Assembly (NCBI RefSeq): GCF_900099695.1
Contig: NZ_FNCY01000028.1
Location: forward strand, 1 to 42,732
Direction: 5' to 3'
DNA length: 42,732 bases
DNA from: Propionivibrio dicarboxylicus
GTDB taxonomy: Bacteria; Pseudomonadota; Gammaproteobacteria; Burkholderiales; Rhodocyclaceae
Part shown: positions 33,412 to 42,155 of the stretch, piece after piece
Numbering within the stretch: position 1 is the stretch's first letter
Layout: each line of letters starts with the position of its first letter
Position numbers and translations under genes: made by a program
Notes under the pieces: generated by a model
What the model was told of the DNA's origin: nothing
What the model saw: the letters and a program-made list of their open reading frames with translations, nothing else
Database searches by the model: none

Positions 33412-34878
33412 CTAACGCTCGATCAGTTCGATCCTGGCGGCGCCATAACTGTCTGCCTGCCCGTCTGCCGGCGCGATGCGCTTGAGGTTGCGGCTGTTGC
33501 CGGTCGCGGCGGCTTCACCGGGAAGGCAATCGCGTCGTTTCAGGTTGCGGTTCGCGCAGCTGATGTCCTGTATTGCGGCAGCATTGGCAAGGGTTGCCGC
33601 AGCGCTGCCGCTGCCGAGCACTTTGCCGAAATCGCGCGGCGAAGCGGCGACGAGTGCCAACAGGTGGTTGGTTCCCGCCGGACCTTGGGCGGCAAATTCA
33701 CCGGGAATCCGGAATGGTTGGTTCGCTTCGATCAGATTCGCTTCCTGCGGGCTGGGGAATAGCTGGAGGAATTCCTTGCGATCGGAACCGACATAAATCA
33801 GATAGAGATAGCCGCGCTGGTTGCTGGTGACGGTGAGCGCGAACGCGTCCTGACCGATCCTCGCTTCGGCGGGCGTGGCCGATATGTCGACCTGCCAGCG
33901 GCCGTCGGCGCCGTGCTGAAGGTCGGTCAGCGTTGCCACCGGATCCGCCTTCGTCGACGCCGGTATTGTTGTTTGCGCGGGCGGTGCCAGCGGCAGGTCG
34001 GCATTGCCGGCCAGGGTCAGATGCTGGGGCAGCAGTTGCGGGTCATTGACGAAGTTTGCGTCGATTTTCGCCTGTGCGCACTGGACGAGTTCACGTAAGG
34101 AAACACCGCCGCTGCGGTCGGTGTCGGGAATCGATGTGCGCAGGCAGTCGAGCAGCGAAGTCGTCGCCATGCCGCCCCTGCCTTCCTCGTCGAAGGCGAC
34201 CTCATCGTGGCGTGCAGCGGCCAGGAACAGGTAGTTTTTCGTCATCGGGCCGCTTCGCGTGGCGCCGGCCTCTTTCACGACGGCCTGTTCGAGCACGTTA
34301 ACCGGCTTGTCGCATGACAATCGCGTCGCCAGGTAGCGTGGCCGGAGCTTCCTTTGACTTGTCTGCGCTGACGGGCCGCCGCGCGTTCCGGCAGTCTCGA
34401 CGATGCCGCCGGAATGACAGGCATCGACCACCACCATCACCTTGCTGGCCTTGTCGCGCAGTCGCTGCAGCGCTTCGGCGAGCGTACCGCTCGGCACCAG
34501 TTCGAGATCGTGGCCGACCAGCGACTGCTGGCAGCTGTCGCCAACGGCCTGGCTGGTTCCGTGTCCGGAGAAGTGAACGAAGACGCGGTCGCCGTTCTGC
34601 GTGTCAACGACGAGCTGCTCAAGTGCCGCACGTATGCCTTGCGCGGTCAGCGCCTTGTCCTTGAGCGAGCGTATCCGGTCGGTGCCGATACCCATGCGTG
34701 TCAGGATCTGGCGGAAGTTCGCATCGTCCAGTGACGCACCGGGCAGCGGGTTTTGCGGGTAGTTGCTGATTGTCATGATCAGCGCGCGGTCGGCTGCGGC
34801 CGTCGGAGCGGAACAGCCGAGCGACGCGGCGACGAGAAGCGCGGCGATGACGCACGATGATGATTGCATCGTCATCAT
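33412..34878 (-). CDS. Secreted metacaspase-like (C14) cysteine protease with DUF4384-like C-terminus
   Basis: The 488-aa product has an N-terminal signal peptide (~1-29, CVIAALLVAASLGCSAPTAAA). A caspase-fold domain starts ADRALIMTISNY. The catalytic His is in VHFSGHGT (His106) and the Cys in VVDACHSGG (Cys154), both intact. After a proline-rich linker, residues ~310-430 (AFALTVTSNQRGYLYLIYVGSDRKEFLQLFP) resemble DUF4384, a beta-rich domain often found after bacterial caspases. It is exported, so substrates are periplasmic or extracellular. Its start overlaps the stop of the CHAT gene (ATGA), showing translational coupling in a lipoprotein-CHAT-caspase operon. Substrate unknown. Confidence 0.9.
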   Translation of the reverse strand: MMTMQSSSCVIAALLVAASLGCSAPTAAADRALIMTISNYPQNPLPGASLDDANFRQILTRMGIGTDRIRSLKDKALTAQGIRAALEQLVVDTQNGDRVFVHFSGHGTSQAVGDSCQQSLVGHDLELVPSGTLAEALQRLRDKASKVMVVVDACHSGGIVETAGTRGGPSAQTSQRKLRPRYLATRLSCDKPVNVLEQAVVKEAGATRSGPMTKNYLFLAAARHDEVAFDEEGRGGMATTSLLDCLRTSIPDTDRSGGVSLRELVQCAQAKIDANFVNDPQLLPQHLTLAGNADLPLAPPAQTTIPASTKADPVATLTDLQHGADGRWQVDISATPAEARIGQDAFALTVTSNQRGYLYLIYVGSDRKEFLQLFPSPQEANLIEANQPFRIPGEFAAQGPAGTNHLLALVAASPRDFGKVLGSGSAAATLANAAAIQDISCANRNLKRRDCLPGEAAATGNSRNLKRIAPADGQADSYGAARIELIER

Positions 34879-37577
34879 GACTGGCTGGCCGATCCGGCGC
34901 CGGCTTCGATCAGGATGAAGGGCGCCCAGAAGAAGGGATTCTTCCGGCCTTTGAATTCGCCGGATTGCGCGACCGGCGTCGTGATGCGTTGCAGGTTGCG
35001 CGCATCGCCGGCAGTGCCGGTTTTGTCGCGCATGATGTTTTGCCGGGCGAGTGCCAGCGCCTGGCGGGCGTCGCCGCTCTTCTCGAGTTCGCGGTAGAAG
35101 TCGATCATCAGGTCGCGGGTGGTCAGGCTGTCCACCGGCCAGAGGGAAACAACCACAGCCCTGGCGCCGGCAAGGATGAAGGCGCGTCCCAGCCCCATCA
35201 GCCCTTCGCCGTTGAAGTACTCGCCGTTGCCGGTGTTGCAGGCGGAGAGGACGACGAGGTCGGCTCGCACATTCATTCGCGCGATTTCCGAGGCGGTGAG
35301 GAAGCCCGGGTCGCCGGCTTCGGGCGTCAGCACCAGCGCCGGTTCGTTGATGCGTGGGATCTCGCCGCCGACGACGCCGTGCGTGGCGAAGTGCAGATAG
35401 CGGTAGGGGGTTTTCTCGGCTTCACGCCGGAAGCCGGATTTTGTGGCGTCGACGCCGAGGATCGCGGTGCCGCCCTCGCGCACGTTTCGGAGGATGGCGT
35501 TTACTTCGTCACGGGTTTCGGGCAACGGCGCAAAGCCGAGGTTGTCGCGAGTGCCTCGGTTCTTCAGTTCGCGCTGTGCGTCGATGGCGTCGATCTGCCG
35601 GGCTGCATCGAAACGGGCATCGCCGAGCGCGAGCACGCCCTTGCCGGTGCTGCTGGGGCGGGCGGTGTCTGCCATGGCCAGCGTGGGCAGATAGGAGAGC
35701 GCCGTTTGCGCGCCGAGCGCCTGCATCTTCGCGTCCAGCCAGAGTTCGACCGGCAGAAAGCTCAGGGCGCCGTCGACTTCGGCGATGAGTCGGCGCGTGC
35801 CAAAGACACGGGACTCGAAATCGCCCAGCGCCAGCGTGGCGATGTTGCGTGCTGCTCGGGCGTCGAATAGCTGCCGCTCGGCCAGTCCGTTGCGCAGGCT
35901 TAGCACGTTGGCATCGAACCCGGCCGGTTTGCGGGCGAGCCGGATCGACTTGCCTTTCGCATCGGCGAGATAGGTGATGAGCGTGTCGCCAGTGTCGGCA
36001 ACGGCCAGATAGCTGCTGCCTCGCGCGACGAGCGTGTCGACGGTGGTCGTCGCCGAGACCGTCGGCGCCTCGTTGTGCTTCTCGCCGCTCTTGCCGCTGG
36101 CATCGAGCGCGTCCTTGAGATGACGGGCCTTGAGCTGGCCGAGCGCGTGCAGGGCGGCGTCGAAGGCGGCGTTGTCCGGCTGCTGCGCATACAGCGCGGC
36201 GCGGGCGAGCATGGCGTCCTGATAGGCGCCTTGCGCGGTGCCGCGGAAGTACGGCAGCCGTTCCTCGAGTGAGAGCGAGTTGCGGAAGTTTTCCGACCAG
36301 GCGAGGTAGGGCTCGAGTAGCGCGAGAGCGTCCGCCCAGCGCTTGTGACGCAGGTGCAGCTTTGCCATGACGCGTTGCCATTCGCGGGTGCGTTCTTCGG
36401 GTTTGAGTCCGAGGAGGCCGCGCTGGCCGAGTTCGTCCGAATACATCCTCAGCTGGCCGAGCGCCTGTTGCGCTTTGGCCAGCAGGGTTTCCGCCTGGCC
36501 GAGGTCGTCGTAGCGCAAGGCGAGCTCCGCGCCGATGATGGCGTAATCGACCTCGACCTCGATGCCAAAGACGGAATCACTCGCTTTCAATACCCGGAGT
36601 TCATACGGCGTGTTGTGAAAATTGCGGAGGTAACTGTCAAGCGCCTCTGATGGTTTCACGCCCCGCATCTGCGGGTTCCGGCTCGCCGCCGCGTTGGCCG
36701 AGGCCATCATCCGCGTCGCCGCGCTTCGTGCCAGCGCCGGGTCGCCAGCGGCCAGCGCGCCGCTGGCGATGGAGCGCCAGACATCCTGGTCCTTGCGGTA
36801 GAGATCGTCATCGTTGGCATAGGCACGAACGGTCTGGAAGTTCATTACCGACATCGATGGATCGCAATACCGAATTCGCGGGGCCGTGGTGCTGGCTTCT
36901 TCGTAATAAGCGGAAAAATTGGCGAGTTGCGCCCGGGTGAAGGATTTGCCCGCTCGGATTTGAGCCGCCCAGATGGCGCCCTGGTTGCAGATCTGTGTCG
37001 GGTCGTCCTGGGCGGAAACCTTTGCCGGCAGCGGGCCGTGAATCTTGTCCTGGATCGACTGTGCTTCGGTCAATGTGGCTTGCGCCCGCTCCAGTTGGCC
37101 AATCGCGCGTAGCGTTTCGGCGAGCTGGATGCGGTAGGCGATGGCTGGCTGGTACTCGCGTTTGGCATCGGCTTCGGTGGCTGCAGTCTGGAGGACTTGC
37201 GCGGCGACGGCCGGTTGGCTGGTGCCGAGCAGATAGCTGATATAGGCGTCAACGAGTTTGCCCAAGCCGTTCTGGAAGGCATTGAGATCAGCGGTGCTGG
37301 TCCAGCGCGGCGAGGAGCGCCAGGCTGCCAGTCCGGCATCATAAGCGGCTCTTGCCGTCTGATCGTTACGGATGCGCTGGTTCGGAGCGGCGGGGCCGAT
37401 CAGTTGCCGGATTTCAGTGGCGCCCTGGAGCGTGCCTTGCCGCCACGTGATGCCTTCGGCCATCTGAACATCATTCCTGGCAGCACAGCCCGCCAGTGAC
37501 AGCGCCAGGCAGAGCACGGCGATTGGGCCGAGCGCGAAGCGCGCGGGCCGGAGGAGCCTTCGTGTGTTGGCAGGCAT
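34875..37577 (-). CDS. CHAT-domain protease lipoprotein with TPR-like helical region
   Basis: From the ATG at 37577 (MPANTRRLLRPARF) the product is 900 aa; starts further upstream would remove the signal peptide from the N-terminus. The lipobox is LALSLAGC (Cys31), so it is probably a lipoprotein on the periplasmic side. About 250 residues of helical, TPR-like sequence follow (AAQVLQTAATEADAKREYQPAIAYRIQLAETLRAIGQLERAQATL is one region), with more helical repeats to ~520. The C-terminal CHAT domain has YLHFATHGVVGG (His733) and LVVLSACNTGNG (Cys780), then GARAVVVSLWPVDSLTTR. Full catalytic dyad present. It begins 4 bp after the lipoprotein gene and overlaps the caspase start. Confidence 0.9.
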   Translation of the reverse strand: MPANTRRLLRPARFALGPIAVLCLALSLAGCAARNDVQMAEGITWRQGTLQGATEIRQLIGPAAPNQRIRNDQTARAAYDAGLAAWRSSPRWTSTADLNAFQNGLGKLVDAYISYLLGTSQPAVAAQVLQTAATEADAKREYQPAIAYRIQLAETLRAIGQLERAQATLTEAQSIQDKIHGPLPAKVSAQDDPTQICNQGAIWAAQIRAGKSFTRAQLANFSAYYEEASTTAPRIRYCDPSMSVMNFQTVRAYANDDDLYRKDQDVWRSIASGALAAGDPALARSAATRMMASANAAASRNPQMRGVKPSEALDSYLRNFHNTPYELRVLKASDSVFGIEVEVDYAIIGAELALRYDDLGQAETLLAKAQQALGQLRMYSDELGQRGLLGLKPEERTREWQRVMAKLHLRHKRWADALALLEPYLAWSENFRNSLSLEERLPYFRGTAQGAYQDAMLARAALYAQQPDNAAFDAALHALGQLKARHLKDALDASGKSGEKHNEAPTVSATTTVDTLVARGSSYLAVADTGDTLITYLADAKGKSIRLARKPAGFDANVLSLRNGLAERQLFDARAARNIATLALGDFESRVFGTRRLIAEVDGALSFLPVELWLDAKMQALGAQTALSYLPTLAMADTARPSSTGKGVLALGDARFDAARQIDAIDAQRELKNRGTRDNLGFAPLPETRDEVNAILRNVREGGTAILGVDATKSGFRREAEKTPYRYLHFATHGVVGGEIPRINEPALVLTPEAGDPGFLTASEIARMNVRADLVVLSACNTGNGEYFNGEGLMGLGRAFILAGARAVVVSLWPVDSLTTRDLMIDFYRELEKSGDARQALALARQNIMRDKTGTAGDARNLQRITTPVAQSGEFKGRKNPFFWAPFILIEAGAGSASQS

Positions 37578-37581
37578 GATC

Positions 37582-38565
37582 TCAGGCATCTCGGGCGGCG
37601 AGCGTCGGCAGCGGTGCCTTGTATGGCTGAACGAGATGCAGTGCGATTTGAACGAAGAGCTCGAATTGTCCCTGGTTTGGCTCAAGGTTCGGGGTGATCG
37701 AAATGGTGACAAGATTTTGCGCCGGGAGTCCCGCGAGGCCGAGGCCAAGGCCTCGATGCGTGTAATAGCCGCTTTGCCAGCTATATGACATCATCACCAG
37801 CCCGTGCTCGTAGAGACGGTGGGAGAACGCGGCGGAGGCGCTTTCGGCCTCTTCGCGGGCCGCCCGGCGCTCCTTGCTCTCGCTGCTGGTCTTTGCATTC
37901 TTGTCATTGAGGGCGCGCATTTGCCGTTCCGTTTCGGTGACTTGCGCGAGATCGGAGATATTCCAGCCGGGTTGTCCGGCAATCAGGATGCGCAATTTCC
38001 TGTCGAGCGACTGCGCTTTGGCCTTCATTTCGTCGGCGGAGGAGAATCGATACATCATCTCGGCACTGGTGAGCGCGTGCCGGACTTCGTCGGTTCCGCT
38101 GATTTCCTTGGTCTTGACGCTGGCCATGGATCGATCCGGCATGGCGCCGGGGGGTGGTGCGGCGAGATAGACCGGCGGCGGCGAGGCGCGTTCGTTGTCG
38201 AGTTCGCGCTCGATCACGGCGAGCATCATCGCACGCGGGACGGCGGTGTTGTTCCGCGCCATGGCGATCGAGCGTGCTTCCCGGTCTTCCATGAACCGGC
38301 TGCGTTCGGCCGGCGACATCGTACGCCCGAGCACGCCGGCAAAGCCTTTGTCCAGGGAGCCGATCAGGCGTTGATAGGCCCGGGTTTCGGGATCGTCGGC
38401 CGGGCGCGACGCCGCAGCGGCGAGATCGGGTGGTCCGGCATTCACGGCGCCCGTGTGGGTAAGCATCGTGTCGGTGGCCAGTTGGCAGCCGCCAAGTGCC
38501 GCGGACACAAGAACGATGAGCGCGGCGCGAAACGCCTGCCCCGACAGCACGTGCGTGGGCTTCAT
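37582..38565 (-). CDS. Unknown lipoprotein, first gene of the CHAT-caspase operon
   Basis: The 327-aa product has a lipoprotein signal (ALIVLVSAALGGC, Cys27). The middle is helical and charged (a long coiled-coil-like stretch ~200-260: KNAKTSSESKERRAAREEAE). The C-terminal ~80 residues look beta-rich and may be membrane-associated (GLVMMSYSWQSGYYTHRGLG, LVTISITPNLEPNQG). I recognise no family. It is followed after 4 bp by the CHAT lipoprotein gene and may anchor or inhibit the proteases; this is inferred from position. A 13-bp palindrome GTCATTTTATGAC at 38677-38689, about 110 bp upstream, could be an operator for this operon. Confidence 0.75.
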   Translation of the reverse strand: MKPTHVLSGQAFRAALIVLVSAALGGCQLATDTMLTHTGAVNAGPPDLAAAASRPADDPETRAYQRLIGSLDKGFAGVLGRTMSPAERSRFMEDREARSIAMARNNTAVPRAMMLAVIERELDNERASPPPVYLAAPPPGAMPDRSMASVKTKEISGTDEVRHALTSAEMMYRFSSADEMKAKAQSLDRKLRILIAGQPGWNISDLAQVTETERQMRALNDKNAKTSSESKERRAAREEAESASAAFSHRLYEHGLVMMSYSWQSGYYTHRGLGLGLAGLPAQNLVTISITPNLEPNQGQFELFVQIALHLVQPYKAPLPTLAARDA

Positions 38566-38769
38566 GATGTCTTGTATTCCTTATTCGTCAAACCTTGCCG
38601 GAAGCGGCTGCGACGATGTCGGAACATCGCCGTCGTTCTCTGCCGCGATATGCTGTTTCGGGAAATCGCGGCTGTCGTCATTTTATGACAAGAGGAAGCT
38701 AGAGGGGGCCTTGGTTCAGGTCAATCCGGTGAGCGGTAAATGCCGGTAAAGTATCGTCTGTCGATCCCG

Positions 38770-39630
38770 TCAGGCCTTCTGTCGTTTCGAGAAGACGACG
38801 AGCAAGCCGCCGGTGGCGACGGTGGCGATGCCGATCAGCGTCGCCATGTCGGGAAAGTCACCGAACATCAGCGCGCCGAGGATGGCCACCCAGACCAGTT
38901 GGACGTAGGCGAACGGCGCCAGCAGCGAGGCGGGGGCATATTCGAGCGCCTTGATCGTCGAAAAATGACCGCAGCCCGAAACGATGCCGATGACCGTCAG
39001 CATGGCAAGCGCCTGGATGGACTGCGGCGTCCAGGCGAAGGGGAGCACGATCGACATGCTTGCGGTGCCGACCGCCAGTACCCAGAAGAGCGAGTTGATC
39101 GATTTTTCCTTGCCGGCGACGATCCGCGTGAGGATCTGGTAGGTCGAGAAGGTCAGCGCCAGCCCCAGGGGCAGGAGCGCTGCCGGGCGGAAGAGCCCGC
39201 CACCGGGGCGGACGATGATCAGCACGCCGGCAAATCCGATGACGACGGCAAGCCAGCCGCGCGATGACACCTTCTCGCCGAGAAACAGCACGGCGAGCAG
39301 CGTCAGCAGGACGGGGTGGATGAAGAAGATCGCCTGGGCCTCGGCGATCGGCATGACGCGGTAGGCGAGCACGATCAGCAGCGTGCCGCCGGTGAGGAGC
39401 AGTCCTCGTGCAGTCTGCAGCCAGGGGTGCCCGGTGCGCAGCATGGCGACGCCCTGCCGCGGCAGGAAAAATGCCAGCAGCAGAACGAGCGGGACGCCGT
39501 ACCGGGCCCAGACGATCAATTCGACCGGGGATGTCCTGGCCTGGTATTTCGACAGTGCATCGACGATGGCATAAAAAATCGTGGCCATGATCGCCAGGGT
39601 GATTCCGCGTCTCTTGTCGGAGGAAGGCAT
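38770..39630 (-). CDS. EamA/DMT-family transporter
   Basis: From the ATG at 39630 (MPSSDKRRGITLAIMATIFYAIVDALSKY) the product is 286 aa with ten hydrophobic helices in two EamA repeats. The first contains the typical WARYGVPLVLLLAFF and PIAEAQAIFFIHPVLLTLLAVLFLGEKV; the second contains EYAPASLLAPFAYVQLVWVAILGALMFGDFP. Such drug/metabolite transporters export or import small metabolites, and the substrate is not deducible. It is divergent from the tartrate operon with 286 bp between starts. Confidence 0.9.
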   Translation of the reverse strand: MPSSDKRRGITLAIMATIFYAIVDALSKYQARTSPVELIVWARYGVPLVLLLAFFLPRQGVAMLRTGHPWLQTARGLLLTGGTLLIVLAYRVMPIAEAQAIFFIHPVLLTLLAVLFLGEKVSSRGWLAVVIGFAGVLIIVRPGGGLFRPAALLPLGLALTFSTYQILTRIVAGKEKSINSLFWVLAVGTASMSIVLPFAWTPQSIQALAMLTVIGIVSGCGHFSTIKALEYAPASLLAPFAYVQLVWVAILGALMFGDFPDMATLIGIATVATGGLLVVFSKRQKA

Positions 39631-39763
39631 GGCGTTGTGCGTCTTCGAGGGCGTGAAGCGAAGGAGTCGGACCGGCAACGCCGGATGAATATGCGAAGGC
39701 GATGGTACAGCAGGCGACCGGTCGCGGAAAGGCTGCGATGCGGCAACCGGCGGGAATCTTCAT

Positions 39764-39781
39764 ATTTTCCTGTATGGAAAT
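39764..39781. promoter_or_regulatory. Possible operator in the divergent EamA/tartrate region
   Basis: ATTTTCCTGTATGGAAAT has 5-bp arms TTTCC/GGAAA around TGTAT. A further GGTTTTCC and GGGAAAAC follow within 40 bp. The spacing would suit a dimeric repressor or activator of the tartrate genes, but no regulator is encoded next to it. Confidence 0.3.
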
Positions 39782-39916
39782 AAAGGTTTTCCGTGGCGTT
39801 GAATGATTCTCTTTGGGAAAACATTACAGTGATTCCGGTTTTTCCGGCGTGCTTCTGCCGGGGAGAGTCGCGCAGGTCGCGATTGGCCGAGCAATCAATA
39901 ATTCAAGGAGGGTCAA

Positions 39917-41227
39917 ATGGAAGAGTCGGAAGTCCAGAAACGTACCTTGCGCCGGATCAGCTGGCGCATCATCCCGTTCATCATGCTGTTGTATTTCATC
40001 GCCTATATCGACCGGGTCAATATCGGTTTCGCCTCGCTGACGATGAACAAGGATCTCGGCTTTACCGCTTCGATGCTTGGATTCGGCGCCGGCATCTTCT
40101 TCTGGGGCTATTTCCTGTTCGAAGTGCCGTCGAACCTGGTCCTGCACAAGGTCGGGGCGCGGCTCTGGATTGCCCGGGTCATGGTTACCTGGGGGATCAT
40201 CTCGGGCGCCATGGCCTTCGTCCAGGGGCCGACGAGTTTCTACGTGCTGCGCTTCCTGCTCGGCGCGTCCGAGGCCGGGTTCTTCCCCGGCATCATTCTT
40301 TATCTCAGCTACTGGTTCCCGGCCCGGCATCGCGCCGGCGTCACCGCCCTGTTCATGGGTGCGGCGCCGATCTCGACCGCGCTCGGCTCGCCGATTTCGG
40401 CGGCCCTGCTCGAGATGAACGGCGTCCTCGGCCTCGCCGGCTGGCAATGGCTGTTCATCATCGAAGCGATTCCCGCACTGATTCTTGGTGTCGTCGTCTT
40501 CTTCTACATGACCGACAAGCCCGAGCAGGCGACCTGGCTCAAGGATGACGAACGCAACTGGCTGGTCAGCGCGATGAATGCTGAAGTGGCCTCGAAGGCT
40601 GCCGAAGCCGAGCACAGTTTTATCCGCGGCATGGCAGACAAGCGCGTGATCGCGCTCGCGCTCATCTATTTCGGCACCTCGGCCGGGCTCTATACGCTTG
40701 GCATCTGGGCGCCGCAGATCATCAAGCAACTCGGCATGTCGTCGATGATGGTGGGATTCCTCAACGCGATTCCGCCAACGGTTTCGGTCGTTGCCATGTT
40801 CTTCTGGTCGCGCCATTCGGATCGCACCGGCGAGCGTACCTGGCACGTCATTCTCGCTTGCCTGCTGGCCTCGGCCGGACTGGTCATCGCCGGTAATGCC
40901 AGCGGCGTGGTCGGCCTGATCGCGGCGCTGACGCTCGTCAATGTCGGTATCAGTTGCGCCAAGCCGCCGCTGTGGAGCATGCCGACGATGTTCCTGTCGG
41001 GCGCGGCCGCGGCGACGGGGATCGCGACGATCAATTCGATCGGCAATCTCGGCGGCTTTGCCGGGCCGGCAATGATCGGCTGGATAAAGGACAAGACCGG
41101 CAGCTTTACCGGGGGGCTGTATTTTGTCGCGGCGCTGTTGGTGTTTTCGGCGGTGCTGACGCTGCTGCTGGCGCGCTCGCAGAACCGGAAGGACGCCGTT
41201 GCCTGTGCGCAAGCGGCCGGCGATTGA
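39917..41227 (+). CDS. MFS permease of the anion:cation symporter family, probable tartrate importer
   Basis: AAGGAGGGTCAA precedes the ATG at 39917; 436 aa. Twelve helices are visible. The start RRISWRIIPFIMLLYFIAYIDRVNIGFA is the signature of the ACS subfamily (phthalate, tartrate and glucarate permeases), followed by GYFLFEVPSNLVLHKVGARLWIARVMVTWG and LRFLLGASEAGFFPGIILYLSYWFP. The gene ends 28 bp before ttdA, so import of tartrate or a close dicarboxylate followed by dehydration is the obvious pathway. Unlike the E. coli tartrate system, which uses the DASS antiporter TtdT, an MFS permease is used here. Confidence 0.92.
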   Translation: MEESEVQKRTLRRISWRIIPFIMLLYFIAYIDRVNIGFASLTMNKDLGFTASMLGFGAGIFFWGYFLFEVPSNLVLHKVGARLWIARVMVTWGIISGAMAFVQGPTSFYVLRFLLGASEAGFFPGIILYLSYWFPARHRAGVTALFMGAAPISTALGSPISAALLEMNGVLGLAGWQWLFIIEAIPALILGVVVFFYMTDKPEQATWLKDDERNWLVSAMNAEVASKAAEAEHSFIRGMADKRVIALALIYFGTSAGLYTLGIWAPQIIKQLGMSSMMVGFLNAIPPTVSVVAMFFWSRHSDRTGERTWHVILACLLASAGLVIAGNASGVVGLIAALTLVNVGISCAKPPLWSMPTMFLSGAAAATGIATINSIGNLGGFAGPAMIGWIKDKTGSFTGGLYFVAALLVFSAVLTLLLARSQNRKDAVACAQAAGD

Positions 41228-41255
41228 GAAGCTTTTTACCAAGGAAGACAGCATC

Positions 41256-42155
41256 ATGAACAAGGAAACATCCATTCAGTCACTGACTGAGACGATGGCG
41301 AAATTCACGGCGTATATCGGGAAGCACTTGCCGACGGACGTGGAGAAGAAGCTGTCGGAATTGAGGGCGCGGGAGACGAAGCCGTTGGCGAAGGCGATCT
41401 ATCTGTCGATGGCGGAGAACCAGGAAGTGGCGGCGAAGCTGGACCGGCCGAGCTGCCAGGACACTGGGGTGATCCAGTACTTCGTGACGGCGGGGGCGAA
41501 GTTTCCGCTGCTGGGCGAACTGGGTGACATTCTGGCCGAGGCGACGCGGCAGGCGACGGATGCATCGCCCTTGCGTCACAACGCGGTCGAGACCTTCGTC
41601 GAGAAGAATACCGGGACGAACACGGGGACGAAAGCGCCATGGCTGGACTGGGAGATCGTCGGTGATGACGACGGCGTGACGATCGACGTGTATATGGCCG
41701 GCGGTGGCTGCACGCTACCGGGCTCGGCGACGGTGCTGATGCCGGGTCAGGGCTACGAAGGGGTGACCGATTTCGTTTTCGAGGTGATTTCGTCGCGCGG
41801 CGTGAATGCCTGTCCGCCGCTGCTGGTGGGGGTCGGGGTGTCGACGGCGGTGGAGACGGCAGCGCGCCTGTCGAAGAAGGCGCTGATGCGGCCGATCGGC
41901 TCGCACCACGAGAACGAACGGGCGGCGCTGATGGAGAAGCTGCTGGAAGACGGTCTGAACGAGATGGGCATCGGCCCGCAGGGGCTGACCGGGACGGACA
42001 GCGTCATGGGGGTGAACATCGAGTCCTCGGCGCGACATCCCTCGACGATCGGGGTGGCGGTGTCGACGGGGTGCTGGGCGCACCGTCGCGGGCGGATCCG
42101 GATCAACGCGGACCTGAGCTATCAAATCATCTCGCATGAAGGAGCGACGCTGTGA
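41256..42155 (+). CDS. ttdA: L(+)-tartrate dehydratase alpha subunit (class I fumarase family)
   Basis: The ATG at 41256 follows AAGGAAGACAGC and gives 299 aa. Three cysteines suited to hold the oxygen-sensitive [4Fe-4S] cluster are present: SCQDTG (Cys67), GVNACPP (Cys186) and [10 protein letters not shown] (Cys273). The catalytic-region motifs [17 protein letters not shown] and [12 protein letters not shown] also fit the family. With the beta subunit it turns L-tartrate into oxaloacetate and water in the cytoplasm. Fumarase of the two-subunit type is the alternative, but the permease context favours tartrate. Its stop overlaps the ttdB start. Confidence 0.9.
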   Translation: MNKETSIQSLTETMAKFTAYIGKHLPTDVEKKLSELRARETKPLAKAIYLSMAENQEVAAKLDRPSCQDTGVIQYFVTAGAKFPLLGELGDILAEATRQATDASPLRHNAVETFVEKNTGTNTGTKAPWLDWEIVGDDDGVTIDVYMAGGGCTLPGSATVLMPGQGYEGVTDFVFEVISSRGVNACPPLLVGVGVSTAVETAARLSKKALMRPIGSHHENERAALMEKLLEDGLNEMGIGPQGLTGTDSVMGVNIESSARHPSTIGVAVSTGCWAHRRGRIRINADLSYQIISHEGATL

